Assembly (NCBI GenBank): GCA_025024175.1
Contig: QCXZ01000137.1
Location: 71,982,680 to 72,046,679, forward strand
Direction: 5' to 3'
Source of the DNA: Rhyzopertha dominica
Taxonomy: Eukaryota; Arthropoda; Insecta; Coleoptera; Bostrichidae
Length of the DNA stretch: 64,000 nt
The notes beneath the pieces were generated by a model. That model worked only from the letters and a program-made list of their open reading frames with translations. It did no database searches and had not been told where the DNA came from. The position numbers were made by a program, and so were the translations under genes. Below are positions 48,407 through 59,757 of the stretch, piece after piece. Every line of letters begins with the position of its first letter. Position 1 is the stretch's first letter.

Positions 48407-48670
48407 CTAGGTAACCAACATATCGGCTACAACTCGGTCAGATAAGGTGGGTCTGCTTCTGTAAGCAGAGCTTATCCTTGCTGTAAATTTTTTATTCGTC
48501 CAGATCCTTGTTTTTTTTTCAACCTTGAACCTTTCTTTGTAACTTCTGAAAACGTTTTTCATTATAGATCTCGAAACATTTAAATGTCTTGCTAGTTTAG
48601 TCTGAGTCTGGATGCTGAAGGCGTGCACAATTTGTTTACGACGAATACCATCTCTTTTTTTTTATTCAAT
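48407..48670 (-). pseudogene. Tc1-like transposase N-terminal fragment
   Basis: On the minus strand RDGIRRKQIVHAF, then QTKLARHLNVSRSIMKNVFRSYKERF, resembles the paired helix-turn-helix of Tc1-type transposases (T.IA..LNVSR.T....RY.E.G). Residues resembling the linker and second helix set follow to the stop. No catalytic domain was found downstream. Confidence 0.5.
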
Positions 48671-49662
48671 GTTTGCATAGTTAACTCAGAAAAATATTAC
48701 TTGACAGATATCAAAGACACTAGAAGTTTTTGATATTTGCACTGCAGTAAATATAATACAAACTACATAAGAGGTATATCCACTTCATAATAAGTAACAC
48801 ACCATTAGCAAACTACATGCATCGATGGAAGCCTTTTTTTGATATGCTCGTAAGTCACATATACCATTTATGTATGAGATACCTAGAATTATCAGATAAT
48901 GAAACAGCATTGCACATCAAAAGACCTTCTACACTATATTAATGTTATAGGTTAATTATAAAAAAGCATATCAATTCAATCTTACATTGAAAAATATGAA
49001 AAGGTTTTCACAAGGATTAACTATGAGGTCCTGCAGGTTGATACAAAACAAACAGAAATTACACGATAAACAGCATAATTCGTATTGGTCTGATGATTCG
49101 GAAATTTATTTTATGGAATTCTCGGATATCTTCAGATAAAATCAGGAATAATAACCACCTACAAACCATTTATCGTCTAAGAATAATAGAGTTTTTTAAT
49201 CTTAAGTCATTAAAAATAAAACAAGCCTAATACTCGTATTCTCTTTCAAGGTTATGCATGATTATAATCATAACAAACCTATTATGGGTGCAGGAAATCT
49301 CGATAAGCTTTAATTACATTCCTTAGGATAAAACCTAGCGCCACACTAGTATATTTCTACACATAACAACATACATAGAAATACCCCTCAGCTTAAGCCT
49401 TTGTTTAACAACGCCTTTAAAACAGGCGTAGGTAATTGTATGCTCACGATATTACCAAGTCGAAATTTTAAGTGCCACCTTAATAGCAGTGAAAGGTTGG
49501 GTTACTTTCAGTCCGTGACTTTACATACAATTTTACAATTTCCTCATTAGCAACACTACAAAAATTCATTAATTTAAACGGTACTAATTGGTCAGATCTT
49601 TATTAATTCACACACAGGGAAATGCTGAACACGTAATAAAACCTCATTTCTTTTTGTTTCAG
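48671..49662. other. No recognisable gene
   Basis: AT-rich sequence upstream of the ATG exon. The last bases read TTTCTTTTTGTTTCAG, a strong splice acceptor. Confidence 0.5.
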
Positions 49663-49744
49663 GGCATCTGAATGGCAGTATTAAATCTTCTGGCCGTATC
49701 CTTCCTCGTAGCTGTGGCGTTGCACCCAACCCTGACCAAAGCTG
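49663..49744 (+). CDS. Cad99C: Cadherin Cad99C/protocadherin-15-like, exon with start codon and signal peptide
   Basis: The exon opens after a pyrimidine-rich acceptor (TTTCAG at 49,657-49,662), has 9 bases of 5' UTR, and starts translation at the ATG at 49,672. It encodes MAVLNLLAVSFLVAVALHPT then LTKA, a signal peptide with a hydrophobic core. It ends in phase 1 at a GTAAGA donor (49,745). The split Gly codon is completed by the exon at 59,457. The acceptor means at least one non-coding exon lies further upstream. Cad99C/PCDH15 proteins are large cadherins of microvilli and stereocilia. The symbol rests on the EC1-EC2 sequence encoded by the later exons. Confidence 0.82.
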
Positions 49745-50336
49745 GTAAGAGGTCTAGATTACAAGATCAGTTGCGTTGGTATTATTCTCCGTTTTTGTAA
49801 GATTGCCTTCTGCGGACTGGTTTTCGCCCACGTCAAACTGCATTATGACGAAAAGATAAGCGCATGTGGTCGATATTATCTGAAACCGTGCATTGTAGTA
49901 CAGTGATCACATGAGAGTTCTGTAAGGTTACCCCAAATACTAGAGTGAAATCTACAGGAAATAGGTTACAGGCAGTTACCACTAATTGGTTCTGTCTTAG
50001 TTGCAAGCACGCGGCAACTATCTAAAAATGAATAGTTGGAATTCATCTTATGAAACTATATATACAAAATGTGTGTAGGTACGTTAAGTTCACAGAAACA
50101 TTTCTATATAAAATAGGAGTAAATGCAGTCCAAATTAATTTTGTGCTTCATGTTCCTCGCTAGATCTAGCTTAGTAGCATATATTCGGAATTGTTAAAAC
50201 AAACTGACAGGTTTTATCACATTACAGTAAGGTAACAAAATCAGTATTTAAGAGAAAAAAAACAAGAAAAAGGATTGTCTAACCTGGGCTATGAAAATAA
50301 ATCGTTTGAAAATTATTACATTACATTAGAAAACGT

Positions 50337-50355
50337 ACGTATGTATGTATGTATG
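50337..50355. repeat. (ATGT)n microsatellite
   Basis: Four to five ATGT units. Confidence 0.85.
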
Positions 50356-51275
50356 TTTAACAAAAGGTGGCTAAAGCTATGACCATTCAAACCCTAAACT
50401 TCCGTCAAAAATATCTGAATTAATTTACATTTTTGTAAGCTATGTGACTACATGCTTGTTGGTGGTATTTACTTAAGTGTGATACAATTCTCAGAAAGGT
50501 TGCATAAACATAACGATTGCTAAAAAGTTGAGTTTCAATCATACTCGATATTTTTGGGCAAATGCGGCGACGTAATCCTCTGTTTTTCACAATTTCGCTG
50601 CTAAGTTTGCCTAGCAGTGGATTGGGATGCGGTATTTATATAATGTCTGCCATCTCAACCATACAATGTGAAAATGAGTGATGTATTTGACTCTAATCAT
50701 TTCCGACCAGTTTTTTTTTAAGTTCTGAGGAGGGTATAATGAATGCTTTTAGAAGAGTGAATTAGCTGAAAAGAAAATGACAGATTGTGACATAAGCTTG
50801 ATTTGAAATATCAGTTAAATCTTATCTGAATTAAAGGGGGCAAAATTTTAAGCTATTGTATTTGCTAGTCAAGCTAATTCGTTCGTCCATTATAGTAACA
50901 ATTAAATCACCTTACAACTCGTGCTACCTTTTATATCTTAAAAGCCATCTTTTGACATTTAAGCCATTATTATTACCTTTCGTGCAATGAAATCATTGGA
51001 AATTTTTCTTTTATTTATGCTATCGTGTCTTGCTGCTAAAATGGTAATATAGGCGTAATAAAATTCATACCGTATATAACAATTTCTTTAAGTTTAAGAC
51101 TTCAGCACACATTTAAAACTGACACTGAAATACTGTGTGCTTGGCTTGGATTTATGTCGTCTTGCCTTAAATACATCAGAAACAAAAGAAAGTGACAAAA
51201 CGTTGCCAAGTAAACGAGTATTTTTTTTTGTGCGATCGTGAAATTCGTCAAAGAAGCTGGTAACTAAATTACTTT

Positions 51276-51745
51276 AATTAATTCTTGTAAAATAACTTCA
51301 CCAAGTTAAATCATTTAGGTGTATATAGCTTTACATGTAATTATAATTATAATTATAATCATTTAAACATATTTCTACTTTGGACAATTTAAAAAGTTTA
51401 CATTTTTATAATAAATCATCAAAATTGAACTATTTAGAAATTTTAGAGATATACAAAATTTTAAATGGGAAAAATTGGACAATGCTAAATGATTTTTACA
51501 ATTTCAGTTGTACCATTCTAAATTTTTTATTGAACGCTAATATTTACATTGCTGGTTTGAATGCAGTTTTCCATTTTTAGTCAAGACCGCTTGTTTAGAT
51601 TTTTAGTTTAATTTATAATGTTGACAATATCATAATTTTTTCCTATAATTTATGGTACTGACGATCACATATTAGCCGAAAGCGCTTTACCTGAACAAAT
51701 GTATTGTGGTTTTAACTTGGTGAAGTTATTTTACAAGAATTAATT
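51276..51745 (+). mobile_element. Penelope-derived fragment between perfect 35-bp inverted repeats
   Basis: 51,276-51,310 and 51,711-51,745 are exact inverse copies over 35 bases. Between them, 51,380-51,540 encodes DNLKSLHFYNKSSKLNYLEI, then a LNDFYNFS-type segment. This resembles the C-terminal end of GIY-YIG domains of Penelope-like elements (K..KL..LE..EI......LN). At 51,658 the sequence CTGACGA...CGAAAGC resembles a hammerhead core. I infer a truncated PLE with opposed termini and not a classic MITE. It lies in the first coding intron of the cadherin. Confidence 0.6.
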
Positions 51746-53561
51746 CAAGATTCAATCCATGTAGAGCAAAATGGAACAGTTTTTAACGTTACATTACTTT
51801 ATGCTGAAACCTAGAATATCAAAGAATGCATATTTGCTATCTTGGAATATATTGTCTATTTTTTTGACCAGATGATTCAACGCAAACTAGACGCACTTAC
51901 TGTGCTTTTAGGCGGGTAATAAAACAAAACAAAAATCAAATGTATCACTATCTCAAAAAAATTGTTATGCAAGGTACCTTTTTTACATCAACTTTTAGCA
52001 ATTCAAAAGATCATTGTTTAAAAACTAATGACGTTTAATAATATCTTGCTCTTATTTTAAAAGCATTCAATAGCTCATTTGCGAATTTTAATTTAACATT
52101 AAACCTCAGTCCAAATATATTTAAAATGCTATATAGGTACGGTGGAATTCAAATGTTTTGAACCTCGCGGTGTAATAAAGAACTGGATCAAAGGTTCTAC
52201 GACGAGATAATACTATGGCTAGAAGCATTTATGAGAACATACTAAGAGGTCAGGGCAGGTCAGGTGAAACGTGAAAAAAGCAAAATATACAACTATTTAG
52301 TTAAACCTGGTTAACATGAACATTTTGAAACGAAGGAGATGGACTAATTCTGAATTCGCCTGTAATACTGGCGGACCTTGCAGGGATATGTATTACGATA
52401 CGGCGGATTTGTTTTATGCATTATTAAACACCGCCGGCGGACATCTGGTCATGTCATTATTAAAGATGAAATCTTAGGTAATCAAAGATTTTAAAAATGA
52501 ATGGAGTGGATTTGATCGAGTCTCATACTGCAACGAACAATTGTAGGGTAGATAATTATTTATGATGTAATTAAAAAAATCACTAGCAATGTCGACTCAA
52601 AAAAGAAAAAACAAGGGTCCTTTTGGGTTATCAATAATACAAAACCTAAAAAAAAACAGGGGTAGCCTAGCAGAATGAAGTGGAATCATATACTACGCAG
52701 ACATAAAAAAATATGTTTTGTTTATTTAAAGATTTATTCAAAGATAATATTTTGACTCTAATCAACAATTCGTTGTTAAACACTAATACCAGTTGATTTA
52801 TGCCAACTGATTTTTTTTGTATTTAACTTCGCTCTGGAACTGTGAAAATCTGCTGAAGTTCTTCAACATCTCAGTTCGCTGTTAATTTAATAAAACAATT
52901 ATAACTTTAAGAAGGTTAAAGTCTATTGCACAATGCTAATATTATCACAAACTAATATGCAGTCGAATAAAGCTGGAACTCGTGAAAGTGGTCTATGAAT
53001 CTCTATTTATTAGAGATTGGACGTCTGCTCAGAAAGAAAGTGGAAGTCAGAACACACTATTCCGGATAATTAGTAAAATTAGCAAGAAAGGAGCGAATGT
53101 TACTTTATTCGTATCATGCTCTCCTTTGCCTAGATCCTGCAACTGCCCCTAGGCACACCCAGCGTCTCTTGTCAATTTTTGTCCGTTCCACAAGCAACTA
53201 GCTTCATATGTATACTTATCTTCTTCCTTTTAATCCTTCTGTCTAAACTTGATCTTACTTGCTATTTCTAAATTTCTCGTCCTATCTAGCTTTTATATAA
53301 TTTCCTGGAAATTTTTTACTTTAATGGGGTGCATTAAGATACGATGTTTTGTTTCAGCTTCTATATGAAAGTAAAACCGAACAGACAGATCTTTCAGAGG
53401 CATTGTTTATATACATAACAATATTTTTCAAGCAGTAAATTAAATGTATTCTACACTATACTTACAACATTTCGACTGTTTAACTTGACAGTATCGATAC
53501 GAATTCCCAACAACAGTATCTTGGTCTTATCAGCCTATAAAATATTTAATTCAGTACACGT
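51746..53561. other. Intron sequence, no gene recognised
   Basis: This should contain the downstream exons of the receptor gene at 53,586-54,650 if that gene is intact. I looked on the minus strand for the conserved C-terminal TY...QF motif of gustatory receptors and did not find it. Confidence 0.4.
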
Positions 53562-53585
53562 TCAATTAGATGTGAGAACTCTTAC

Positions 53586-54650
53586 CTCCTCGCAAAGAGA
53601 GACGGAAGTATTAACGATGGCAATTAATTGTGCACAGTTACTAATTAAAATGATTAGTGACGCAGAGATAACGTGAGCGTTGCCTTCTGAACTTGGAGCT
53701 TTGATCAATACCGTGTAAGCGCTAACATAACTGGAGCCAATAATTTCACAGTATAACCGAAAGAAGTTTAAAAGCAGTTGACAAGAATAAATGGAATTTA
53801 TAGAAGCTCCTGTTTTAACTAGGCGTTTATGAATGTGCGTCAGGTCAACAATTATCCTCTGAAATTCGTCCTCTCTATCAGGGTAACTCTTTAGTTCCAG
53901 GGATTTCTTTCTCAATTTCGATATTATGCAGTTTATGCGACAAAAATGTCTTCTTAATTGCCTGTTCATAATGCAAAATTCAATCTCGAATAGTACGATT
54001 ATCATACGATTAAGTATTATTTCAACAAACGTGACGCTATATGAGTAGTCCAGCATAACAGTGTGGAGCACCAAACTAAAGAGGCAGTAACTCCCCAACA
54101 AGGTTGCCGCTACTAACATTCTTAGAGGAGTCACTCGTTTATCTTCAATGCACATAACGCAATTTACTCGTTGAGTCGCCAAACGACGTTCTATTTTATC
54201 AATTTCTTCCAGAATATCCTTTTTCCGCCCAACAAATATATGAGTTAGTAGCAGTATCACACCAGCTGTCAATGCGTCGAATATGCGGCGGATGCTGGGT
54301 ATAATACTGATGATTGCTGATGGGCTGGTGCCGGCACTGAAGCTCTGGCCATCATGCTGGATGTACGCTAATATTGCCAGCGTAAAGATAGACAAGAAAT
54401 AACATGATGCAATAACAAACTGAATTCCTGAGGTCTCGTATCTCCCTTTTTTGGATATATGCAACGGAGATAACCCAAATAGTTGACGAACCAGATCGAA
54501 TGATCCCGCGAGGATCTCAAAAGTGTGCTTTTTAATTTTCTCCTCTGAAAGTGAATAATCACACAGTGAGTCAAACTGTGCTTTGAATAGTGTGACCCAA
54601 ACTGAACACCGCATTTGCAATTTGTACGCCTGCAAAAATGATGCGGTCAT
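53586..54650 (-). CDS. Gustatory receptor-like 7TM protein, large first exon (partial)
   Basis: A 355-codon exon from the ATG at 54,650 to a donor at 53,585-53,581 (GAG followed by GTAAG, phase 0, after SLCEE). The open frame begins further up, but only with TTG. The protein has the pattern of insect gustatory receptors (7tm_7): FDLVRQLFGLSPLHI near the N-terminus, then several hydrophobic segments (FVIASCYFLSIFTLAILAYI, AGVILLLTHIFVG, LLGSYCLFSLVLHTVML, MIIVLFEIEFC). Between the membrane segments lies a charged loop (RKKSLELKSYPDREDEFQ), followed by LLLNFFRLYCEIIGSSYVSAY and a last helix (SLIILISNCAQLIAIV). Its expected role is a ligand-gated cation channel subunit in chemosensory neurons. 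The C-terminal exons with the TY...QF motif were not found, so it may be incomplete or a pseudogene. It lies antisense in the cadherin intron. Confidence 0.82.
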
Positions 54651-55130
54651 CGAATTAAAACTTAATCTCAACCTCTAAAATTTTGAGCATACGATAAAGG
54701 CTTCCCGAAATGATTGATGGAGGGGCGTAAAAAGACTAGAACGTTTTTCCATCTTAAGTTCTCTTGTCATATGAGCATAGGATCAAAAGGGTCGGGAATG
54801 AGCATTATAGAAGAATTTTGTTACAAAGCGAGATCTGTAGTACCTTTTTATATCTCACATCTCTTTAAGAAAACAACTTACTTGAGGTTTAAACAAAGAT
54901 TTATTTTGAGGTGATTAAAACACAGCAGATATGCGTCAATCTTTTTTAATAAAGCCATATGCATTTTATGTGCCATCTGAGTCATTATTATCTGTCAATC
55001 AAAATAGGCAAAAATGGGCGTTGTCAACAACATCTACACATCAAAATGTTCCAATAAAGTCAATTCATTGCATGAGTCGCACACAAATATTTTAGACACT
55101 GCGTTCAATAACTCCTGGAGGTAGCCAGAT
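54651..55130. other. Intron sequence, no gene recognised
   Basis: Spacer upstream of the receptor exon. No promoter element could be singled out. Confidence 0.4.
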
Positions 55131-55960
55131 TGTAATTCTTTCAGTGTGTGTGAATGGTCCACCTACATCTACACTACTTTTTAAATAATCTCAGAGAAAA
55201 GTGTAAAGGAGTCAAATCTATCAATCTATTGACAAATACATCATCAAAGAAGCCACATATCGTTAACCAAAATGTGCCGGTGCACAATCTTGCTGGAATC
55301 AAAAGTCTTCACTTGGAATATTATCTAGCTCAATCGGAAATATCTCAGCCAGTGTTGTTACCAAATTACCTTTGAAAAGTTCTAAATACTTATTTTCCGT
55401 AAGATTGTCTTCAAATGAGTAAGGACCGATAATGCATTGACTAATGATGCCTGAAAAACATTAATCTTCATGAAAATCCAGTGTATTTTCTGACGCACCG
55501 TAGCGACATCTGTGACTATTGATTATGCTGTTAAAATAAATCGGTTTTTCGTCGGAAAACAGTTATGGCCTTCATCACATCTTCTCACCATTACCTTACA
55601 AAATTGTAAGCGTTGGTCAGGATTATCCTCCTGAAATTCATGGATATGTCGGATTTATACAAGGATGAAATCCTTTCTTTTCATAAAGCTTTTCCGCTGA
55701 TAAGTGGTTTTCGTTATTTATTGCTACCTGGCGCAGGGATAGGTTCCAATTTTCTTTGGCTTCTAATAAAATGTTTAATTAAGCGTCCTCGCTTAATTTT
55801 GGGATGACCAGATTATGGTATCTGTTTCATGAAATCGTGTGACAAGTCTACTAACAGTAGATTGTGTAACAGCATGTCTGTTTTGGAGTTCCATGTCAAA
55901 CAAGTGATGTTCGCTTTACATATTTTTTAATAGCAAACACCACTCCACTTTGGGCTCTTT
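55130..55960 (-). pseudogene. Tc/mariner transposase remnant
   Basis: On the minus strand, across frames, the sequence gives TQSTVSRLVTRFHETD (helix-turn-helix, near 55,870). QEDNPDQRLQFCKVM follows near 55,620, and IIGPYSFEDNL and VTTLAEIFPIELDNIPSEDF near 55,300-55,440. Then comes a QQDCAPAHFG segment where the second catalytic Asp lies. These match the same broad Tc/mariner group as the element at 38.8-41.0 kb. Several stops and the lack of inverted repeats show it is dead. Confidence 0.78.
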
Positions 55961-57640
55961 CTTCTTTCTCCATTCCATGGCACTGGTAAATATACACATG
56001 TCAATTTCTTCCTTGTGTTTCTTTTCCCTTTTTAGTCTCCGTCAATCCTACGATGTCCATATTACATCTTTAGCGATTCCATGTACCTACATTTCATGTT
56101 TGGATACCCACAGTTCGTATTCAGTATAACCTGTTCTGGTCCGAGCCAAATTTTGCATATACAATAAAAACCTTCCTGTAGGTGCCCTAACCTCATTCCA
56201 TGAAGAGTGGGCAATTTTCACTCATAATTTTCTTCCATTATACTTCCATGATACTTCCATTATACTGACTGATTCCATTATATTCCACCCTATGCTTTGA
56301 TTCTTCAGCTCATTCAACCATTTGTCTACTCTTCTACTTGAATGACCATTGACCTCTTCACCTGTAACCCTAGACGGGAGCCCTTACAGGGTGCTACCGG
56401 GCCCATTGACAAACTTCCTGCTGTCTCCGGGGTCTATCGCCATAACCTATACCATCATTAAAATATGGATCCGTTCAGTCTCCGTTAGACGCACCATTTT
56501 AGCTAAACATGGAGATCACATATTTGCATATTGGCAATGTAAATATTATGTTTGAGAATTGTCACTTTCAATGCCATATTTTTGCAGCAATATCGGATTT
56601 TGATTGCAATGTTGTGTTTTTTAGCATTGCTTCAGATTGGACTAAGCACCTGTTGAACATCAACAATTCAAAGAACGCGATTGCTATCAGTAGACATGAA
56701 ATAGATTTCAGCATCTATAGATTCTAAATTCTTTCAGCTTCACTGGAATCTACAAATGATAGGGATTTGTCTGTTAATACCTGGAAATGCCTTCCTAAAC
56801 TCAAAATATTTGTTCTGGAAAACGCTATACGATTTTCGCCGAGCGGTCCTGATACCCATACAAGGGATAAGTCACGGTTGGTAGGAAAAAATGGGAATTT
56901 TGAGTAAAAAACTTGTAAAAGCACTGCAATTTACTGCAACTAAACCGCTCAGCGTACCACAACGTTTGATTTTGCACTGACTTTTTCAACTGAAACGGCG
57001 GGCAATTTAATTTTTGGCGTCAACAATATTCAACAATTGCTTACTGTAGTCGAAAGAACCATAATGTACCAGCAGGTTTAACCTACTTCACTCCCTCGAA
57101 CAGTTTTTGAATTCCTTAGATAATAAAGACTTGAAAGACTCAAGAAATGCATATGGCCCTCTTAAAAAAAAGAACATTTGTTGACGCCGCATCTTCGTCA
57201 TAGAACTAGACTAAAGTGTTATGTTTTCCTGGAATTTACTTTTTTGCTCGGGTTTTGCTTTTGAACTAAGGGTATTTTGTCAGTGGTTTTCCGTGAAGCA
57301 TATTTTTTTTGAGTGCGAATATGTAATGTAGCGTGACCTGAATCAAGTCCTTTCAAGATTTGGTTCAAAAGTCTTGGAAAATGTAGATAGAAGTGGGCCT
57401 TGTGAGAGATCGCCCTAGTATGCATCGTCGGGGCTTCCATCAGTCCAAGAAAATGTTAAATTAAACTTTCTACTTCAAGAAAATTCCCATTTAACATTTG
57501 TCTACCTACCGAGTGGTAGCAGACAACGAAGTAGTTCAAATTTGCGTCAAGAAATATTTAAAATTGAAAAAATGGCTTGCTTGTAATAAAATGGTTTTTG
57601 TCCAAAAACTATACTAAGATGATCCTGACCGCTGGTTACA
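55961..57640. other. Intron sequence, no gene recognised
   Basis: The piece at 56,345-56,450 is GC-richer (CTAGACGGGAGCCC, GGGTGCTACCGGGCCC) and may be part of an old repeat. Nothing else can be supported. Confidence 0.35.
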
Positions 57641-57649
57641 GTTCTATGA

Positions 57650-58205
57650 CGCCACATATTAAATCGACAAAACTGTAAATGTTGGTCTCCTGAAAGTTCA
57701 CACTGGAAAATGAAAAGTGAAAATCAGTTTCCACGAAACCTTAGCATTTGGTCTGGGTAACTCTATCTTGGGTTAAATTTTATTTGCAGTCTCGGTAATA
57801 GGTGAAAGATTATTTCATGCACCTACAGTGTTTTACTCAAATAAGATGAACAATAAGGTATCAACAGGACGGTGCACTATTTCATCTTATGAGGAAGTAT
57901 AATATTTCGATAACCAATGAATCGGTTGTACATGTATAGCTTCATAGATTCCCTGATCCCACTCCCATCGATTACTTCTGTAAAAAGAGGAGCCTATTTC
58001 AATATGCCAAGTACGACTGACGAACTAGAGAACATAATTCGCAACAAAATGCAGGCAATTTCAACCGATGTATTATTTGTTTCAGTGGCGAATGATATTG
58101 TCAATAAATGTTTAAAGTCACTTAGAACATTTGCTTTGATTTACTTGTGCACCTTTCTGTTTAAATTAATTATTCAATATTTGTATACTGAATCTTTATA
58201 AGAGG
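57650..58205 (+). pseudogene. Tc/mariner transposase remnant (catalytic half)
   Basis: Readable pieces are NRQNCKCWSPE near 57,662, then YQQDGALFHLMRKYNISITN near 57,857 (second catalytic Asp), and, after frame changes, PLPSITSV followed by MPSTTDELENIIRNKMQAIS and VANDIVNKCLK to about 58,110. The order matches the C-terminal half of the Tc/mariner group with the QQDGAP..H motif. The third catalytic segment (PDL..LDFFLWG) has decayed. A short ATTACT repeat tract follows at 58,268-58,290. Confidence 0.72.
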
Positions 58206-59456
58206 AATAATGTGTGAAATCTATGGTATCCAGCCGCAGGAAAGCAATCTGTCAATAAACTTTTATTAATTACTATTACTATTACTATTAAATTTATTGG
58301 TGTAATTAAACTTCAAATACGACGTTTAGTTTGGGCCACCCTTAATAGCTATAAATGAAAAATGTACTTCAGACATAGTATTCAAACCATATATACTCAG
58401 TGCAGAATCAAGTAGAATTGATCGGTGCTCGCAGTTCTTTGTAAAAAACAACTGTATTAAAATAAATCTTGAGAAAGTGCAGGCCTTTCAATATTTCGAA
58501 GTTGTTTTGTTTATATGCATTTATAAATATAAATGTGAATTATACAAAAGTAACAACTTAATACCTCACACTATCGAATTCCTTGAATTGATAGATTTCT
58601 CTTGTTTAGCATGCATTCTGATAAGAATGTGTGTATTTATTTCTGTTGGACTTTCGTAATGTTTCCCAATTCAATAAATAATATTTAAACAAAGCAAAAA
58701 GTAATGAAACATGTTAAATAGATAATGCACCTAAACATATTTATCTGATGTATTTAGTAACAAATCGTTGCAAGATGTTGCAAGAGGAAGCTTGTTTATC
58801 CAACTGCGAACTACTTGCTTGTAAACACCGATTGCCTTTATTGTAACGTTCTTATTGGCATTACGTTAAATAAGACAAAAACAATGGTGGAAATATTTAA
58901 CGTACTATTTCTGCTTACCCATTCTACTCTAACTTGTCTGTCGTAAGTGGTGGTTGAATGTAGAGTGCATTAAATTATAGGCCTCGAAGGCCTTAATGGA
59001 CATTAATAAACGTACAAGACAACAAAATTGTATCCCGCTTCATATTTGCTCTTACGAAATTAAATATCGATTACGAGTAAGTAATAAGGGAAACATCTTG
59101 GATATATGTCGTCTGTTCTCAGAATTGATACTTTTCCTAAATAATACAACTGTCTGGATGTAATAGGAGTACGAAATCATTAACTTGATGTATTGTACCG
59201 ATAAATGTTGGGGCTACTTTCATTAAAACCTAATTAAGCAATTAATAATTGCGTAACTATGAACATACTAAACACTTCGAAGTGCACAGGTAACCTAAAT
59301 ACGACCACAGAATTTAGCTACTGTAGATATTAAATAAATACATTTGTAATATTGTTCCAAGAATTCTTTCGCTAAGTGGATACAATTAAGTACACACACT
59401 AGACAATAAATATTGCTAACATCAGGCAATTAATACGCGTAACTTCTCTGTTTTAG
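58206..59456. other. Intron sequence, no gene recognised
   Basis: AT-rich end of the first coding intron of the cadherin gene. It terminates in CTCTGTTTTAG, the acceptor of the next exon. Confidence 0.5.
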
Positions 59457-59522
59457 GACTGTGTGAAGTAGAAAATGGCAACTCGAACATTATTTTAGAT
59501 ATAGAAGAAAGCAGAGATTCAC
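59457..59522 (+). CDS. Cad99C: Cad99C/protocadherin-15-like, coding exon 2 (start of EC1)
   Basis: 66 bp between TTTTAG and a GTAAGT donor. The first two bases complete the Gly codon from the exon at 49,744. It then reads LCEVENGNSNIILDIEESRD, aligning with the start of EC1 of PCDH15, where a Cys and an ...EESR stretch lie at the same place. The Cys probably pairs with the one in LTC at the start of the exon at 63,532, as known for PCDH15 EC1. The exon ends in phase 1, and the next intron is only 56 bp (59,523-59,578). Confidence 0.85.
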
Positions 59523-59578
59523 GTAAGTTATATTTAAACTTCCAATGACTTCTTGTATGACAATTAATTTTTTTATAG

Positions 59579-59757
59579 ATGTCAACCAAGAGACTGCTCC
59601 TCCTGAACTGCCTATATCAGGAGAGCCAAATGTAGACGTATTTCTAGATCTGGTGTTCCCCAAGGGACCGCCTATGTTTTTCCTGAATGGCAAGAAGCTA
59701 CAGCTGCTTGCGCCCCTGGACAGAGATGAAAACGATACGTCTCATATTGTATTTCAG
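59579..59757 (+). CDS. Cad99C: Cad99C/protocadherin-15-like, coding exon 3 (EC1)
   Basis: 179 bp after TTTTTATAG. It completes a His codon and reads VNQETAPPELPISGEPNVDV, then LDLVFPKGPPMFFLNGKKLQ and the calcium-binding type segment LAPLDRDENDTSHIVFQ (compare LDRE in cadherin repeats). It ends in phase 0 at CAG followed by GTAAGA. No signs of decay. Confidence 0.88.

Noticed and set aside
52330..52520. DTADLFYALLNTAGGHL as a piggyBac catalytic fragment
   Set aside because: A single short similarity without the other piggyBac motifs or TTAA termini.
52760..52900. Minus-strand residues VEELQQIFTVPE and FNNELLIRVKI as possible C-terminal receptor exons
   Set aside because: They fall in different frames without good splice sites, and the diagnostic TY...QF motif is absent. 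The resemblance is too weak.
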